A DNA stretch of 64,000 bases from Oceanospirillum sp048265165 (lineage in GTDB: Bacteria > Pseudomonadota > Gammaproteobacteria > Pseudomonadales > Halomonadaceae), in contig NZ_JBLXCD010000001.1 in assembly GCF_048265165.1 (NCBI RefSeq), positions 496,001 to 560,000 on the forward strand, in the 5' to 3' direction. The stretch's first letter is position 1. Each line of letters opens with the position of its first letter. A program made the translations under genes and the position numbers. Positions 34,166 through 43,184 of this stretch are shown in pieces. Below the pieces are notes generated by a model that did no database searches, had not been told where the DNA came from, and was given only the letters and a program-made list of their open reading frames with translations.

Positions 34166-36067
34166 TCAATCCTTCCCACCCTCAAATAACTGCTCAACAC
34201 TCCCTTGATTCCGCTTCACTGGGCCAACACTTTGCCTGTCATGCAGCTCGCCGTTATAGGCATCAACACGGTATATCCCTTGATATTTTGCATCAGCAAT
34301 GGCTTTCAGGCGGTTGCTGTCGCGAATAATTTTAGGGCGCAGAAATACCAGCAGATTGCGCTTTGTTTTTGTGATCTGGGTGCTGCGAAAAAGCGCACCG
34401 ATAAGAGGAATATCACCTAAAAGCGGAACTTTACTGACGGATTCCTGAATATCATCCTGAATCAAACCGCCTAACACAATCGTTTCACCGTCAGAGACCA
34501 GAATCGTAGTATCAATGGAGCGTTTATTCGTAATACGGTCGGCTGCCCCTGTGGCCAATGGATTGTCAGAAGGCACTAATGACGAAACCTCCTGCAAAAC
34601 CTCGAGACGCACACTATCATCATCATTGATTTGAGGTTTAACTTTAAGAGTTACCCCCACATCTTCCCGACTGATAGTGGTAAAAGGGTTTGTAGTGGTT
34701 GAACTGGTCGTTGTACCGGTCAGAAAAGGAACATTCTGACCAACAACAAACTCTGCTTCTTCATTATCCAGAGTCATAACACTCGGCGTTGAAAGTAGGT
34801 TCGCATTCGACGTTGTCGCCAGAGCCTGAACCAGAAGCCCTAAATCCTGCCCATCAACAGAACCACTGCCACCTAAAAAAGCACCCTTGATTTTGCCTAT
34901 TGTCGCCGCACCCCCGGTTGTTACCGCATCAGAGATTAAGCTGGCGCCGGAAACCCCCGCAGTACCAAAGCTGGTTCCGCCAACGGGCCCGTTCTCAAAA
35001 TCACCCACAAGCCACTGGACGCCCAGTTGCTCACCATTACTGCCACTAACCTCCACAATAACCGCCTCAATTAACACCTGCGACCGGCGGATATCCAGCT
35101 GAGAAACCAGGCTTTTTACTTCAGACATCACTATAGGTTCGGCTCGAATCACAAGGGCATTTAAAGATTCATCAGCCTGAAACTGAGCTTTTGTTACCGT
35201 CATAGGGGCTTTCTCAGAGGCTGGTGATGTATCATTAATCACCTTATCCAATAACTCAGCCACTTTGACGGCCTCAGCATAATTCAACTGGATAACCTGA
35301 GTAACACCCTTGCTTTCAAAGGGCTTATCCAGTTTAGCTATCAGGTTCTTTATGCGCTGACGGTCAGGGTCACTCCCCTTAAGTATCAGTCGGTTGGAGC
35401 GTTCATCTGCCACAATAGTAAAGCGACCATCCTGGTTTTTAGCTTTACTGCCAGACTGCGCAGATTCTAACTCTTCAATCAGGGTTGCCAAATCACCAAC
35501 CCAGGCATGCTGCAGACTGATCACTTCAATCTGCTCATCTTTGCCCGCATCTATCCTTGAGATAATCCTCTTCAGACGTTCAATGTTAGCCCCATGATCA
35601 GAGATAATCAGTGCATTAGACGACTGAACCCCTGCCAGATGACCATACTGAGGAACCAACGGCCGCAGTACGGGAACAACTTCCGATACTGTTGCAGACT
35701 TTAATTGAATGACCTCAGTAAGGAAGCTATCACCGGTACGAATTGCAGAACGGTTACCTTCCTGCTTACTCGTTGCATTTGGAATAATTTTGATCGCCCC
35801 GTCATCCGTCTCAACAGCAACAAAGCCATGAACATTCAGGACAGAAAGAAAGAGTTGATATACAGCCTCATCATCCATTGATGCCTTGGAAATAACCGTG
35901 ACCCGCCCTTTAACTCTGGGGTCCACAATAAAGCTTTTACCGGTGAAATCGGCGATCTGACTGATAAAAGCATCAATTTCGGCATCTTTAATATTCACTT
36001 TCCACTGCCCGGCAAATACCGGCAGTGAAAAAATCAGAACGCTAATGAGTATTATTTTTTTAAACAC
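34166..36067 (-). CDS. gspD: Type II secretion secretin D
   Basis: Outer membrane secretin, 633 residues. A signal peptide covers residues 1-19 (FKKIILISVLIFSLPVFA). N0 domain begins QWKVNIKDAEIDAFI, then N1-N3 repeats, a Gly/Ser/Thr-rich variable loop and the secretin core (EDVGVTLKVKPQI, IVLGGLIQDD). The frame reaches a TTG at 36106, but GTG 36067 behind GGAG at 5-bp spacing starts directly at the signal peptide and is preferred. No lipobox, so a pilotin-independent or other targeting route is likely. Confidence 0.94.
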   Translation of the reverse strand: MFKKIILISVLIFSLPVFAGQWKVNIKDAEIDAFISQIADFTGKSFIVDPRVKGRVTVISKASMDDEAVYQLFLSVLNVHGFVAVETDDGAIKIIPNATSKQEGNRSAIRTGDSFLTEVIQLKSATVSEVVPVLRPLVPQYGHLAGVQSSNALIISDHGANIERLKRIISRIDAGKDEQIEVISLQHAWVGDLATLIEELESAQSGSKAKNQDGRFTIVADERSNRLILKGSDPDRQRIKNLIAKLDKPFESKGVTQVIQLNYAEAVKVAELLDKVINDTSPASEKAPMTVTKAQFQADESLNALVIRAEPIVMSEVKSLVSQLDIRRSQVLIEAVIVEVSGSNGEQLGVQWLVGDFENGPVGGTSFGTAGVSGASLISDAVTTGGAATIGKIKGAFLGGSGSVDGQDLGLLVQALATTSNANLLSTPSVMTLDNEEAEFVVGQNVPFLTGTTTSSTTTNPFTTISREDVGVTLKVKPQINDDDSVRLEVLQEVSSLVPSDNPLATGAADRITNKRSIDTTILVSDGETIVLGGLIQDDIQESVSKVPLLGDIPLIGALFRSTQITKTKRNLLVFLRPKIIRDSNRLKAIADAKYQGIYRVDAYNGELHDRQSVGPVKRNQGSVEQLFEGGKD

Positions 36068-36203
36068 CGAAACTCCATTTTTATCTGTGAGCCTGTCTGT
36101 TGCCAATGTTTGATTTCAGGATGTCCAGCCAGTGGCAAGAATACCTTAAAACACAAACAATAACGATTCTCAGAAACCTTATTTAAGGAAAAATTTAATA
36201 CTT

Positions 36204-37130
36204 TTAACGTGTTACAGGAAAAGTAACAGCAAACTGCCGGGAGCCGCGCTGAATCATCACTTCCACCTCCTGCTTTTGAGAAAGCGTTCCCAGCAGCTGC
36301 GCATCAGATTGAGGATCACCCAGGGATGTTCCGTTAACCGATAAGATTACATCCCCCATCTCCAGCCCTGCGGAAGTCAACAGGGAGGCATACGGACTAT
36401 CCCCTACCTGATAGCCACCATTAGCCGCAGGTGTTATTCCTGCTTCACTCAGAAGCCTCACAGGATCTTCCTGCATCTTCTTCTGGTATTTGCGCATAAA
36501 GGCCGCTGCATTCAGTCTACGTATATCGCTGCCCAATTCTGTTTGAGGAAGGTTCTGAACAACACCGGGCGCAGGGCGTGAAGGGGGTGAAGAGGTAATA
36601 GTCCGCTGAGCGACAGATACCTTTGGTTCCGGTAAGCGCTGAACAGATGATAATATCGTAGAACTACCTGATTTACGGAAGTACAGCACCTCTGAGTGAC
36701 CTTTACGGTTCAATAGCACGCGGTCATCGTATACCGTTTTCAGGTAAATACCGGATTCAACCTCGTCACCAGTCTTGTAATAACGGGCTTTTTTATTCAA
36801 CGTCGCAATGATAGCGCCAGAGTCAGCATTATCCGGGGCAACAAAAACAGCTCTCAGTACCATTTTCAGAGGTGTAGACGGAGCCTTCACCGGCTCCTGC
36901 ACCATATCTTCCTGATCAAAAAGGCGCTGATATGCTAATTCAGAAGGAACAAGATCTGGCCGCTGACCTGCAATTAGCCAGGACTCAACAACCTGATTAG
37001 AAAGCACCACACTGTCTGCGTCAGAAAACTGCAGAGCAGCAAATGCTCCCAATTGCCATCCCACAACACAGGTCAGAAAAGCACCTGTCAGAGGTGCCAG
37101 AGCTGCCTGAAGCCTATGCCATAGCATCAT
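36204..37130 (-). CDS. gspC: Type II secretion protein C
   Basis: Inner membrane linker between platform and secretin, 308 residues. One helix at about 12-34, then the homology region at about 87-152, a Pro/Ser-rich linker, and a C-terminal PDZ domain at about 230-308 (GDSPYASLLTSAGLEMGDVILSVNG). PDZ forms of GspC are common in Vibrio and Klebsiella types. Its ATG overlaps the gspN stop by 1 bp. A 136-bp gap before gspD contains the short palindrome CCTTATTTAAGG at 36178. Confidence 0.92.
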   Translation of the reverse strand: MMLWHRLQAALAPLTGAFLTCVVGWQLGAFAALQFSDADSVVLSNQVVESWLIAGQRPDLVPSELAYQRLFDQEDMVQEPVKAPSTPLKMVLRAVFVAPDNADSGAIIATLNKKARYYKTGDEVESGIYLKTVYDDRVLLNRKGHSEVLYFRKSGSSTILSSVQRLPEPKVSVAQRTITSSPPSRPAPGVVQNLPQTELGSDIRRLNAAAFMRKYQKKMQEDPVRLLSEAGITPAANGGYQVGDSPYASLLTSAGLEMGDVILSVNGTSLGDPQSDAQLLGTLSQKQEVEVMIQRGSRQFAVTFPVTR

Positions 37131-37918
37131 CAGAACACCTTCTCTTTGTATTTAATCAAAGCTTGGTCTGCTGGTTTTCTGGGGACAGGTAAATCAGGTA
37201 CCGCCTCTTTCAGGCGACCGTTCACCCGAACAGCCAACCAGCCATCCTGACTCAATGCTCCCGAAACAAGAGCACCATCTTCACCCAATCGGGTAACAGT
37301 GGCATGAATATCACCGGTTTGACTCTGGGTTGATACCCGAATCGCTAATTGAGGGTAACGAATGAGCTGAGGAGAGCGCCCTCCGGGTGGTAAGAAATAG
37401 GTATCACCACCTTGCCAGACGATAGCACCGGATAAAGCTTCAGGTTTACCATCAACAAAACTGAAATCCAACCGGTTCACTGAAGCCGTACCGGATATCC
37501 AGGCTTTATTTTGTTTCAGAAAAGGGTTCAGTAGCAGAGGGTGAATATGCCCCGCCACCTGACCTTTAAAACCTGTCAGCCTCCAGTTTGGGGTCGCTGT
37601 AAGCTCTAGCTTTGTACCAGGGTGACTCAATGACACTGAAAAGAAACGGCCATGTCTCCACAAAGCAGGCAAACCAAGCTGCCAATCAACCTTAAACTGA
37701 AGCAGCTGATCTTTATTGGAAATGGACAGTACAGAGTGGCCGTCCCAGGCCGTTCCCCCAATGGATACCAGGGACAGCTTCTCAGGAAGCTTTAAGGATT
37801 TCTCGACATAGCCCCAAGCCACTTTCGCCGGAAAGTTTGCCATTAGCCCTAAAAAGAAAGCTATGGGCAAAATAAATTTCACCCATTTTCTGGAAAAAAA
37901 AACGCCGCGTTGACTCAT
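37130..37918 (-). CDS. gspN: Type II secretion protein N
   Basis: Single-helix inner membrane protein with a large periplasmic beta-rich part, 262 residues, of the GspN (T2SSN) family. N-terminal helix at about 12-33. Family stretches: the GTAWDG box early in the mature part and GLPALWRHG. GspN is an accessory component found only in some systems. The frame extends to 37948 inside dnaQ; ATG 37918 behind AAAAGGG is chosen. It lies 11 bp after dnaQ and overlaps gspC, so it is the first gsp gene of the run. Confidence 0.85.
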   Translation of the reverse strand: MSQRGVFFSRKWVKFILPIAFFLGLMANFPAKVAWGYVEKSLKLPEKLSLVSIGGTAWDGHSVLSISNKDQLLQFKVDWQLGLPALWRHGRFFSVSLSHPGTKLELTATPNWRLTGFKGQVAGHIHPLLLNPFLKQNKAWISGTASVNRLDFSFVDGKPEALSGAIVWQGGDTYFLPPGGRSPQLIRYPQLAIRVSTQSQTGDIHATVTRLGEDGALVSGALSQDGWLAVRVNGRLKEAVPDLPVPRKPADQALIKYKEKVF

Positions 37919-37929
37919 ACAACCCTTTT

Positions 37930-38643
37930 CTAGCTCAGTCGATCCCACAGGCCATCGATATTGGATATTTTCTCCTGGTGAGCCAACAACTCATCGTCAG
38001 AAGCAGTGATAACGGGAAGTGGATTACGATTGGAGTTTAGGCGGTGAATCGCCGTCACATCAGAATGATCGTTACCATTTTCTTCGCTTTCAGCCACCAG
38101 CTTCAGGTCGGTCTGACCACCGGTCATTCTCAGATAAACATCGGCAAGAATTTCAGCATCAAGCAATGCGCCGTGCAGCTCACGATGGGAGTTATCGATA
38201 TCGTACTTTTTACAAAGCGCATCCAAAGAATGGCGGGAGCCGGGATGCATCTGACGGGACATAACAAGGGTATCAAGGATCTGACAATGATCCTCCGTTT
38301 TACCAAAGGTCGAGCCGGTCGCCTCATCCAACCATTTAAACTCGTGATCCATAAAGCCTACATCGAAAGGCGCATTATGAATAACCAGTTGACTGCCACG
38401 GATAAAGTCGAAAAATTCCTGGGCAATTTTGGCAAATACCGGCTTGTCGCTCAGGAAGTCGAGAGAGATACCATGTACTTCTTCCGCTTCTGCATCAATT
38501 TCCCGCTCAGGATGAATGTATTGATGGTAAGTGCGGCCGGTAAACTTACGGTTAATCAGCTCTACGCAACCAATTTCGATAATTCTATGGCCACGGGAAG
38601 CCTCAAGGCCTGTCGTTTCCGTATCCAGTACAACTTGTCTCAT
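37930..38643 (-). CDS. dnaQ: DNA polymerase III epsilon subunit
   Basis: Proofreading 3'-5' exonuclease of the replicase, 237 residues. DEDDh motifs are intact: Exo I VLDTETTG (D7, E9), Exo II HNAPFDVGFMD, Exo III H-GALLDAEILA. The C-terminal tail (GLWDRLS) should bind the alpha subunit. The dnaQ-rnhA-yafS-gloB order is conserved in many Gammaproteobacteria. Here the secretion genes follow within 11 bp on the same strand. Confidence 0.96.
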   Translation of the reverse strand: MRQVVLDTETTGLEASRGHRIIEIGCVELINRKFTGRTYHQYIHPEREIDAEAEEVHGISLDFLSDKPVFAKIAQEFFDFIRGSQLVIHNAPFDVGFMDHEFKWLDEATGSTFGKTEDHCQILDTLVMSRQMHPGSRHSLDALCKKYDIDNSHRELHGALLDAEILADVYLRMTGGQTDLKLVAESEENGNDHSDVTAIHRLNSNRNPLPVITASDDELLAHQEKISNIDGLWDRLS

Positions 38644-38768
38644 GGAACTGTCTTCTCACGATGTATAAAAACAAAAACGCAGAATCATAGCAGGACGAAA
38701 GCATAATGGAACGGGGACGGCAATCAAATCCCGGCTGGCTATTCATCAAACCATGGCTGACCATCCAT

Positions 38769-39218
38769 TTACTGCCCTGTTAGCAACTCAGATATCGCTT
38801 CATTAGCCAGCTCATCCGCGCGTTCATTATCCGGATGACCGGCATGCCCTTTCACCCAGGACCATGTCACTTTATGCTGCCCGACAGCCGCATCAAGCCG
38901 TTGCCAAAGATCCTGATTCTTAACCGGCTTCTTATCAGCTGTTTTCCAGCCTCGCTTTTTCCAGTTGTGGATCCACTGCGTGATGCCCTGCCGCAGATAT
39001 TGGGAGTCGGTTGTCAGCTCAATTTCACAAGGACGCTTCAGTAGCTCTAAAGCCTGAATAGCCGCCATCAACTCCATACGGTTATTTGTTGTTTCTTTTT
39101 CAGAACCTTTAATCTCTTTTTTTGCATCGCCATAGTAGAGTATCGCACCCCAACCGCCCGGGCCGGGGTTTCCTTTACAACCACCATCGGTAAATATGCG
39201 CACCAACTGGTTACTCAA
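38769..39218 (-). CDS. rnhA: Ribonuclease HI
   Basis: Cuts the RNA strand of RNA-DNA hybrids, 149 residues, full length. Catalytic residues are visible in TDGGCKGNPGPGG (Asp10), NNRMELMA (Glu), TDSQYL (Asp) and GHAGHPDNERADELA (His and Asp), plus the basic protrusion KKRGWKTADKKPVKN. A gap of 125 bp separates it from dnaQ on the same strand. Confidence 0.97.
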   Translation of the reverse strand: MSNQLVRIFTDGGCKGNPGPGGWGAILYYGDAKKEIKGSEKETTNNRMELMAAIQALELLKRPCEIELTTDSQYLRQGITQWIHNWKKRGWKTADKKPVKNQDLWQRLDAAVGQHKVTWSWVKGHAGHPDNERADELANEAISELLTGQ

Positions 39219-39397
39219 AACAACCTCTCATAAATCCATAATCCCTTTACCAGGGAGCATGTAAATCATCCGAAACACCCTGATGCTTCGGCCAAAGCGG
39301 TGAATTCTAGCAGAAAGTAAACGACCAAAGCGGATAAAATCTCAGCTTAGCCGGATGAAACAGGCCGATCAGCCAGCACTACCAATCAATGGAGTTC

Positions 39398-40195
39398 TCA
39401 ATTCTTGTTGTCCGGACGACGCAATCTCATTCGCCCCATCCCTTTATTCGATGCCGGCGACACAACCCCTGGAATAAACTGTTTTTGCTGCCAGGGCTTA
39501 CGAACCGGCGTTGAACAACCGACTTCTTTTTTAGCCCAAACGATATAAGCCGCCCCAAAACGATCCAGCATACCAGCAGACTCAAGCCAACGGCTTTTTT
39601 CCAGCCAGCTGCGACTATTAACCGCAGGGCGACACATAACAGTTTCAACATCCTCAATACGATAATCAAGCAATGTCAGCCAATCGTTCAACCGGCTCAG
39701 ACCGATAAATCGCCCTCCCCAGGGAACTCTCCGTCGGGAGTGTACAAAACGGCAGGCCCCCCAGCTACTTAACGGGTTAAAGCCCACGATCACCAGATGG
39801 CCCTTATGCTGAGTTACCCGGGCTGCTTCCCGCAAAACCAGGTGCGGCGTTTCGACAAAATCAAGCAGATGATGCAGCAAAACCACATCAATACTGTCAT
39901 CAGGGAGTGGCAAAGCATCGGGCTGAGAGACCAAAACAGAGTCCCCGGCGTCGGTCACCAACTTGGGACTCCAGACCATCGGATGCTTAATAGGGCTCAA
40001 ATGCTCGAGGCTGACATGAGGAGACACACCCAAGTTAAGGAAATGATAGCCAAATGTTTTTGCCAAAAAAGGCTCCAGCTGCGCAGACTCCGCCTCGAAA
40101 AGCTCACGCCCCAGCGGCTGTCGCCACCAAAGCTCCAGTGCCTCTGAAAAATCTGAAAGAGCTCTTTTGTCTTGTCTAAAACCAGCAAATTTCAC
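39398..40195 (-). CDS. YafS-like SAM-dependent methyltransferase
   Basis: Class I methyltransferase-like protein, 265 residues. The SAM-binding start is NLGVSPHVS and the later blocks are ALPLPDDSIDVVLLHHLLDF and HLVIVGFNPLSSWG, as in YafS/UbiE-type proteins. It occupies the yafS place between gloB and rnhA, which supports the assignment. The glycine-rich motif I is degenerate (LGV rather than G-x-G-x-G). Substrate unknown. Confidence 0.85.
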   Translation of the reverse strand: MKFAGFRQDKRALSDFSEALELWWRQPLGRELFEAESAQLEPFLAKTFGYHFLNLGVSPHVSLEHLSPIKHPMVWSPKLVTDAGDSVLVSQPDALPLPDDSIDVVLLHHLLDFVETPHLVLREAARVTQHKGHLVIVGFNPLSSWGACRFVHSRRRVPWGGRFIGLSRLNDWLTLLDYRIEDVETVMCRPAVNSRSWLEKSRWLESAGMLDRFGAAYIVWAKKEVGCSTPVRKPWQQKQFIPGVVSPASNKGMGRMRLRRPDNKN

Positions 40196-40525
40196 ATCAA
40201 CTCCCGTATTGCTAACTTACCTTCTGTGTAATACCACTGTAAAATCTGATCATCGCTTTTAAATCAACAACATCCGTCAATTTCCTTCCTCGACGTGATG
40301 AAGCCTTAGCGGAGCAGAACTCATTTAATACTGGCAGGCCAAACAGATACCCGCGTATTGAAATAACAGCTTTTTCTGGGTCATTATGTTAGAAAATAGC
40401 GGACTGGCTTCTATATTTGGGCACTGTACGCTCCACTTACCTGTCAGCACATGACCGATAAGGCAGGCACTGACCACATAACAATCACGTGTCACTGGGC
40501 AAAATAATTATCAGGAAAGCGCATT
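40196..40525. other. Divergent intergenic region yafS-like / gloB
   Basis: 330 bp with no gene recognised. The two flanking genes diverge, so both promoters should lie here; I could not identify strong boxes or an operator. The gloB start is preceded by AGGAAAGCGC. Confidence 0.35.
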
Positions 40526-41287
40526 ATGCTAAAGATTAAACCGATTCCGGCATTCAACGATAACTATATTTGGTTGCTGACCAACAATAAATCTGAAGCC
40601 TGGGTCGTTGATCCTGGCGACGCCCTTCCGGTAATAGACCACCTAAACGATGAAAAGCTCCAGTTACGAGGAATTCTGATAACCCACCACCACATGGATC
40701 ACACCGGCGGTGTTGACCAACTGAAACAGATCTATGATGTACAGGCGTACGGCGCTGATGTGGCGCGCTGCACCGACAATGTGCTAACTGAAGGTGAAAC
40801 GGTCGATGTGCTGGGAAGCTGTTTCAGGACTCTTTCTATACCCGGACACACACTGGATCATGTTGGTTTTTATTCAGAAGAAGAGCAAGTGCTGTTCTGT
40901 GGTGACACACTGTTTTTCGCCGGTTGTGGCAGAATTTTTGAAGGCACACCGGAACAGATGTACACATCACTTATGAAGCTTGCAGCACTCCCTGATGAAA
41001 CCCGGGTTTACCCTACCCATGAGTACACCCAAGCTAACCTGAAATTTGCCGCAGCGGTGGAGCCGGACAGCCCCTATGTACTCAAAGCCAGCCGTGAAGC
41101 AGATCGGGTCCGTAACAGTAATTTACCGACGTTACCCACGACAATTGGCGATGAAAAATGTCATAATCCGTTCCTCAGAAGTCACCAGCCCCCGGTTATC
41201 GCTGCTGCTACAGAGCAATCGGGCACATTAGTTGTTGATCCTGTTAAAGTTTTTACGGCTATCCGCCAGTGGAAAAACTGTTTTTAA
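40526..41287 (+). CDS. gloB: Hydroxyacylglutathione hydrolase (glyoxalase II)
   Basis: Cytoplasmic metallo-beta-lactamase-fold enzyme, 253 residues, hydrolysing S-lactoylglutathione to lactate and glutathione in methylglyoxal detoxification. Binuclear metal motif THHHMDHTGG, further ligands in PGHTLDH, CGDTLFFAGCGRIFEG and PTHEYT. Length and C-terminal glutathione-binding domain (RVRNSNLPTLPTTI) are normal. Divergent from the yafS-like gene. Confidence 0.96.
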   Translation: MLKIKPIPAFNDNYIWLLTNNKSEAWVVDPGDALPVIDHLNDEKLQLRGILITHHHMDHTGGVDQLKQIYDVQAYGADVARCTDNVLTEGETVDVLGSCFRTLSIPGHTLDHVGFYSEEEQVLFCGDTLFFAGCGRIFEGTPEQMYTSLMKLAALPDETRVYPTHEYTQANLKFAAAVEPDSPYVLKASREADRVRNSNLPTLPTTIGDEKCHNPFLRSHQPPVIAAATEQSGTLVVDPVKVFTAIRQWKNCF

Positions 41288-41317
41288 TCAGGACCGAACT
41301 TAGTACCCATAAAATCT

Positions 41318-42997
41318 ATGATAGTCACCAAAATCAAAAAAGCCGGTATTTGCCTCTTACCCTTCACCTTTTCATTGGCATTAACCGGCTGCATCAATAC
41401 AAAGCCAACATCCGAACAATCTGCCACCCGTTCTGCAGTGGCCCCGGCAGATGAACATTTTATTTCACTGAATACCTATCGTGCCCAGAGTGAGCAGACA
41501 ATTCAGGATCTCCGTCTCTCCCATACCGACATCGAGAGCCCTGGAACTGAATGGCGCTCATGGGACAACCCTTCTCTTCCTGAGTTTAACCTTTGGGATC
41601 GTCTGCTGCAGAGCTTCAAGCTTGATCTTGAGATCGACAACCCGCGTATCGCAGCACAACTAAACTGGTATAAGCGCCACCCTCATTATCTTGAGCGTGT
41701 ATTTACCCGTGCTGAACGTTACATGTTCCACGTTGTTAAAGAGGTAGAAGCCCGCAACCTGCCCGGTGAATTAGCGTTACTACCGATTGTTGAGAGTGCT
41801 TACGACCCCTTCGCATACTCCCATGGGCGCGCATCCGGCATGTGGCAGTTTATCCCGTCAACGGCTCGCTATTTCGGCATCAAGAATGACTGGTGGTATG
41901 ACGGGCGTCGTGATGTGCTGGACTCTACCGATGCAGCTCTGACCTATCTTGATCGTCTGGCAAGACGTTTCGATGGTGATTGGATGCATGCACTGGCAGC
42001 CTACAACTCAGGTGGCGGCACAGTAAATAAAGCCATTCGAAAGAACCGTGAAGCCGGCAAACCGACACACTATTGGGCATTGAGGCTTCCTGCTGAAACG
42101 AAAGCATATGTTCCCAAGCTGATCGCATTGGCTAAGCTCGTGAAACATGCTGAAGAGTACGGTATCAAGCTGCGCCATATACCTAATGAGCCCTACTTTT
42201 CTGCCGTAAATACTGAAGCTCAGATCGATCTGGCCCAGGCGGCAAAAATGGCCGATATTACCATCAATGAACTGTACCTTCTCAACCCCGGTTACAGCCA
42301 ATGGGCAACCTCACCAAATGGCCCTCACCGCCTGCTGGTGCCCGTTGAGAATACAGACACATTCAAAGAGAACCTGTCCAAAGTCCCTCCGCAAAAACGG
42401 ATCGCCTGGCAACGTTACAAGGTTGAGTCCGGTGACAGCCTGATCAGTATCGCCAAACGCTTCCGCACAACACCGGCTCTGATTCGTGATGCCAATCAGA
42501 TACGCGGCAACTCTATTCGGGCAGGCAGCCGCTTGCTGATTCCCATTCCAAAAGCCAATGCCAGCCATTATGCGCTGAGTTCGAGCCAGCGGCTAAAGCG
42601 CAAACAGAGTTATGACCGCAGCAATACCGGCGGCAATAAAATCGTCCACTATGTCCAGTCCGGTGATAGTTTTTGGCTATTATCCCGCAAGCATAAGGTC
42701 AGTATTCGTGAACTCGCGCGCTGGAACGGTATGGCGCCTAATGACCCCCTGATGCCCGGAAAGAAACTGGTGATCTGGTCAAAGGCAGACCAGGCGGTGA
42801 GTACGGGTACAAAGAATCGTAAAATTATCCGCCGTGTAGGCTACAAAGTACGCCGCGGTGACTCTCTGGCAAGGATCGCCGGTAAGTTTAACGTCAGCGT
42901 AAATCAGATTGTCAGCTGGAATAAGATTGATAAGCGTAAATATCTACAACCAGGTCAGAGCCTGACCTTGTATGTCGATGTAACCCGTAGCCATTGA
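41318..42997 (+). CDS. mltD: Membrane-bound lytic murein transglycosylase D
   Basis: Peptidoglycan-cleaving lipoprotein, 559 residues. Lipobox LTGC at about residues 22-25 after a signal helix. Lysozyme-like SLT domain at about 120-260, catalytic Glu in PIVESAYDPFAYS, followed by GMWQFIPSTARYFG. Three LysM repeats follow in the C-terminal half (near residues 366-410, 440-485 and 505-555), one more than in many MltD. Start ATG 41318 is 30 bp after gloB; the ribosome site is weak. A clear terminator follows. Confidence 0.94.
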   Translation: MIVTKIKKAGICLLPFTFSLALTGCINTKPTSEQSATRSAVAPADEHFISLNTYRAQSEQTIQDLRLSHTDIESPGTEWRSWDNPSLPEFNLWDRLLQSFKLDLEIDNPRIAAQLNWYKRHPHYLERVFTRAERYMFHVVKEVEARNLPGELALLPIVESAYDPFAYSHGRASGMWQFIPSTARYFGIKNDWWYDGRRDVLDSTDAALTYLDRLARRFDGDWMHALAAYNSGGGTVNKAIRKNREAGKPTHYWALRLPAETKAYVPKLIALAKLVKHAEEYGIKLRHIPNEPYFSAVNTEAQIDLAQAAKMADITINELYLLNPGYSQWATSPNGPHRLLVPVENTDTFKENLSKVPPQKRIAWQRYKVESGDSLISIAKRFRTTPALIRDANQIRGNSIRAGSRLLIPIPKANASHYALSSSQRLKRKQSYDRSNTGGNKIVHYVQSGDSFWLLSRKHKVSIRELARWNGMAPNDPLMPGKKLVIWSKADQAVSTGTKNRKIIRRVGYKVRRGDSLARIAGKFNVSVNQIVSWNKIDKRKYLQPGQSLTLYVDVTRSH

Positions 42998-43060
42998 TTG
43001 AACTCGTCATACATCTTTCGGTCTTAATTATCAGAACGGATCACTGATGATTCTGAAGAC

Positions 43061-43089
43061 AAAAAAGGGGTGCAACGCACCCCTTTTTT
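43061..43089 (+). terminator. Intrinsic terminator after mltD
   Basis: GGGGTGC pairs with GCACCCC around an AAC loop; six A precede and six T follow, so it can stop transcription in both directions. Confidence 0.9.
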
Positions 43090-43184
43090 GTTGCCTATCC
43101 CGATAAGATCCGTATTCTCTGACATAAACAATTTATTCGTAGCCTATTGAAGAATATAAGAAAATTTGGCAGGAGCCCTCTATT

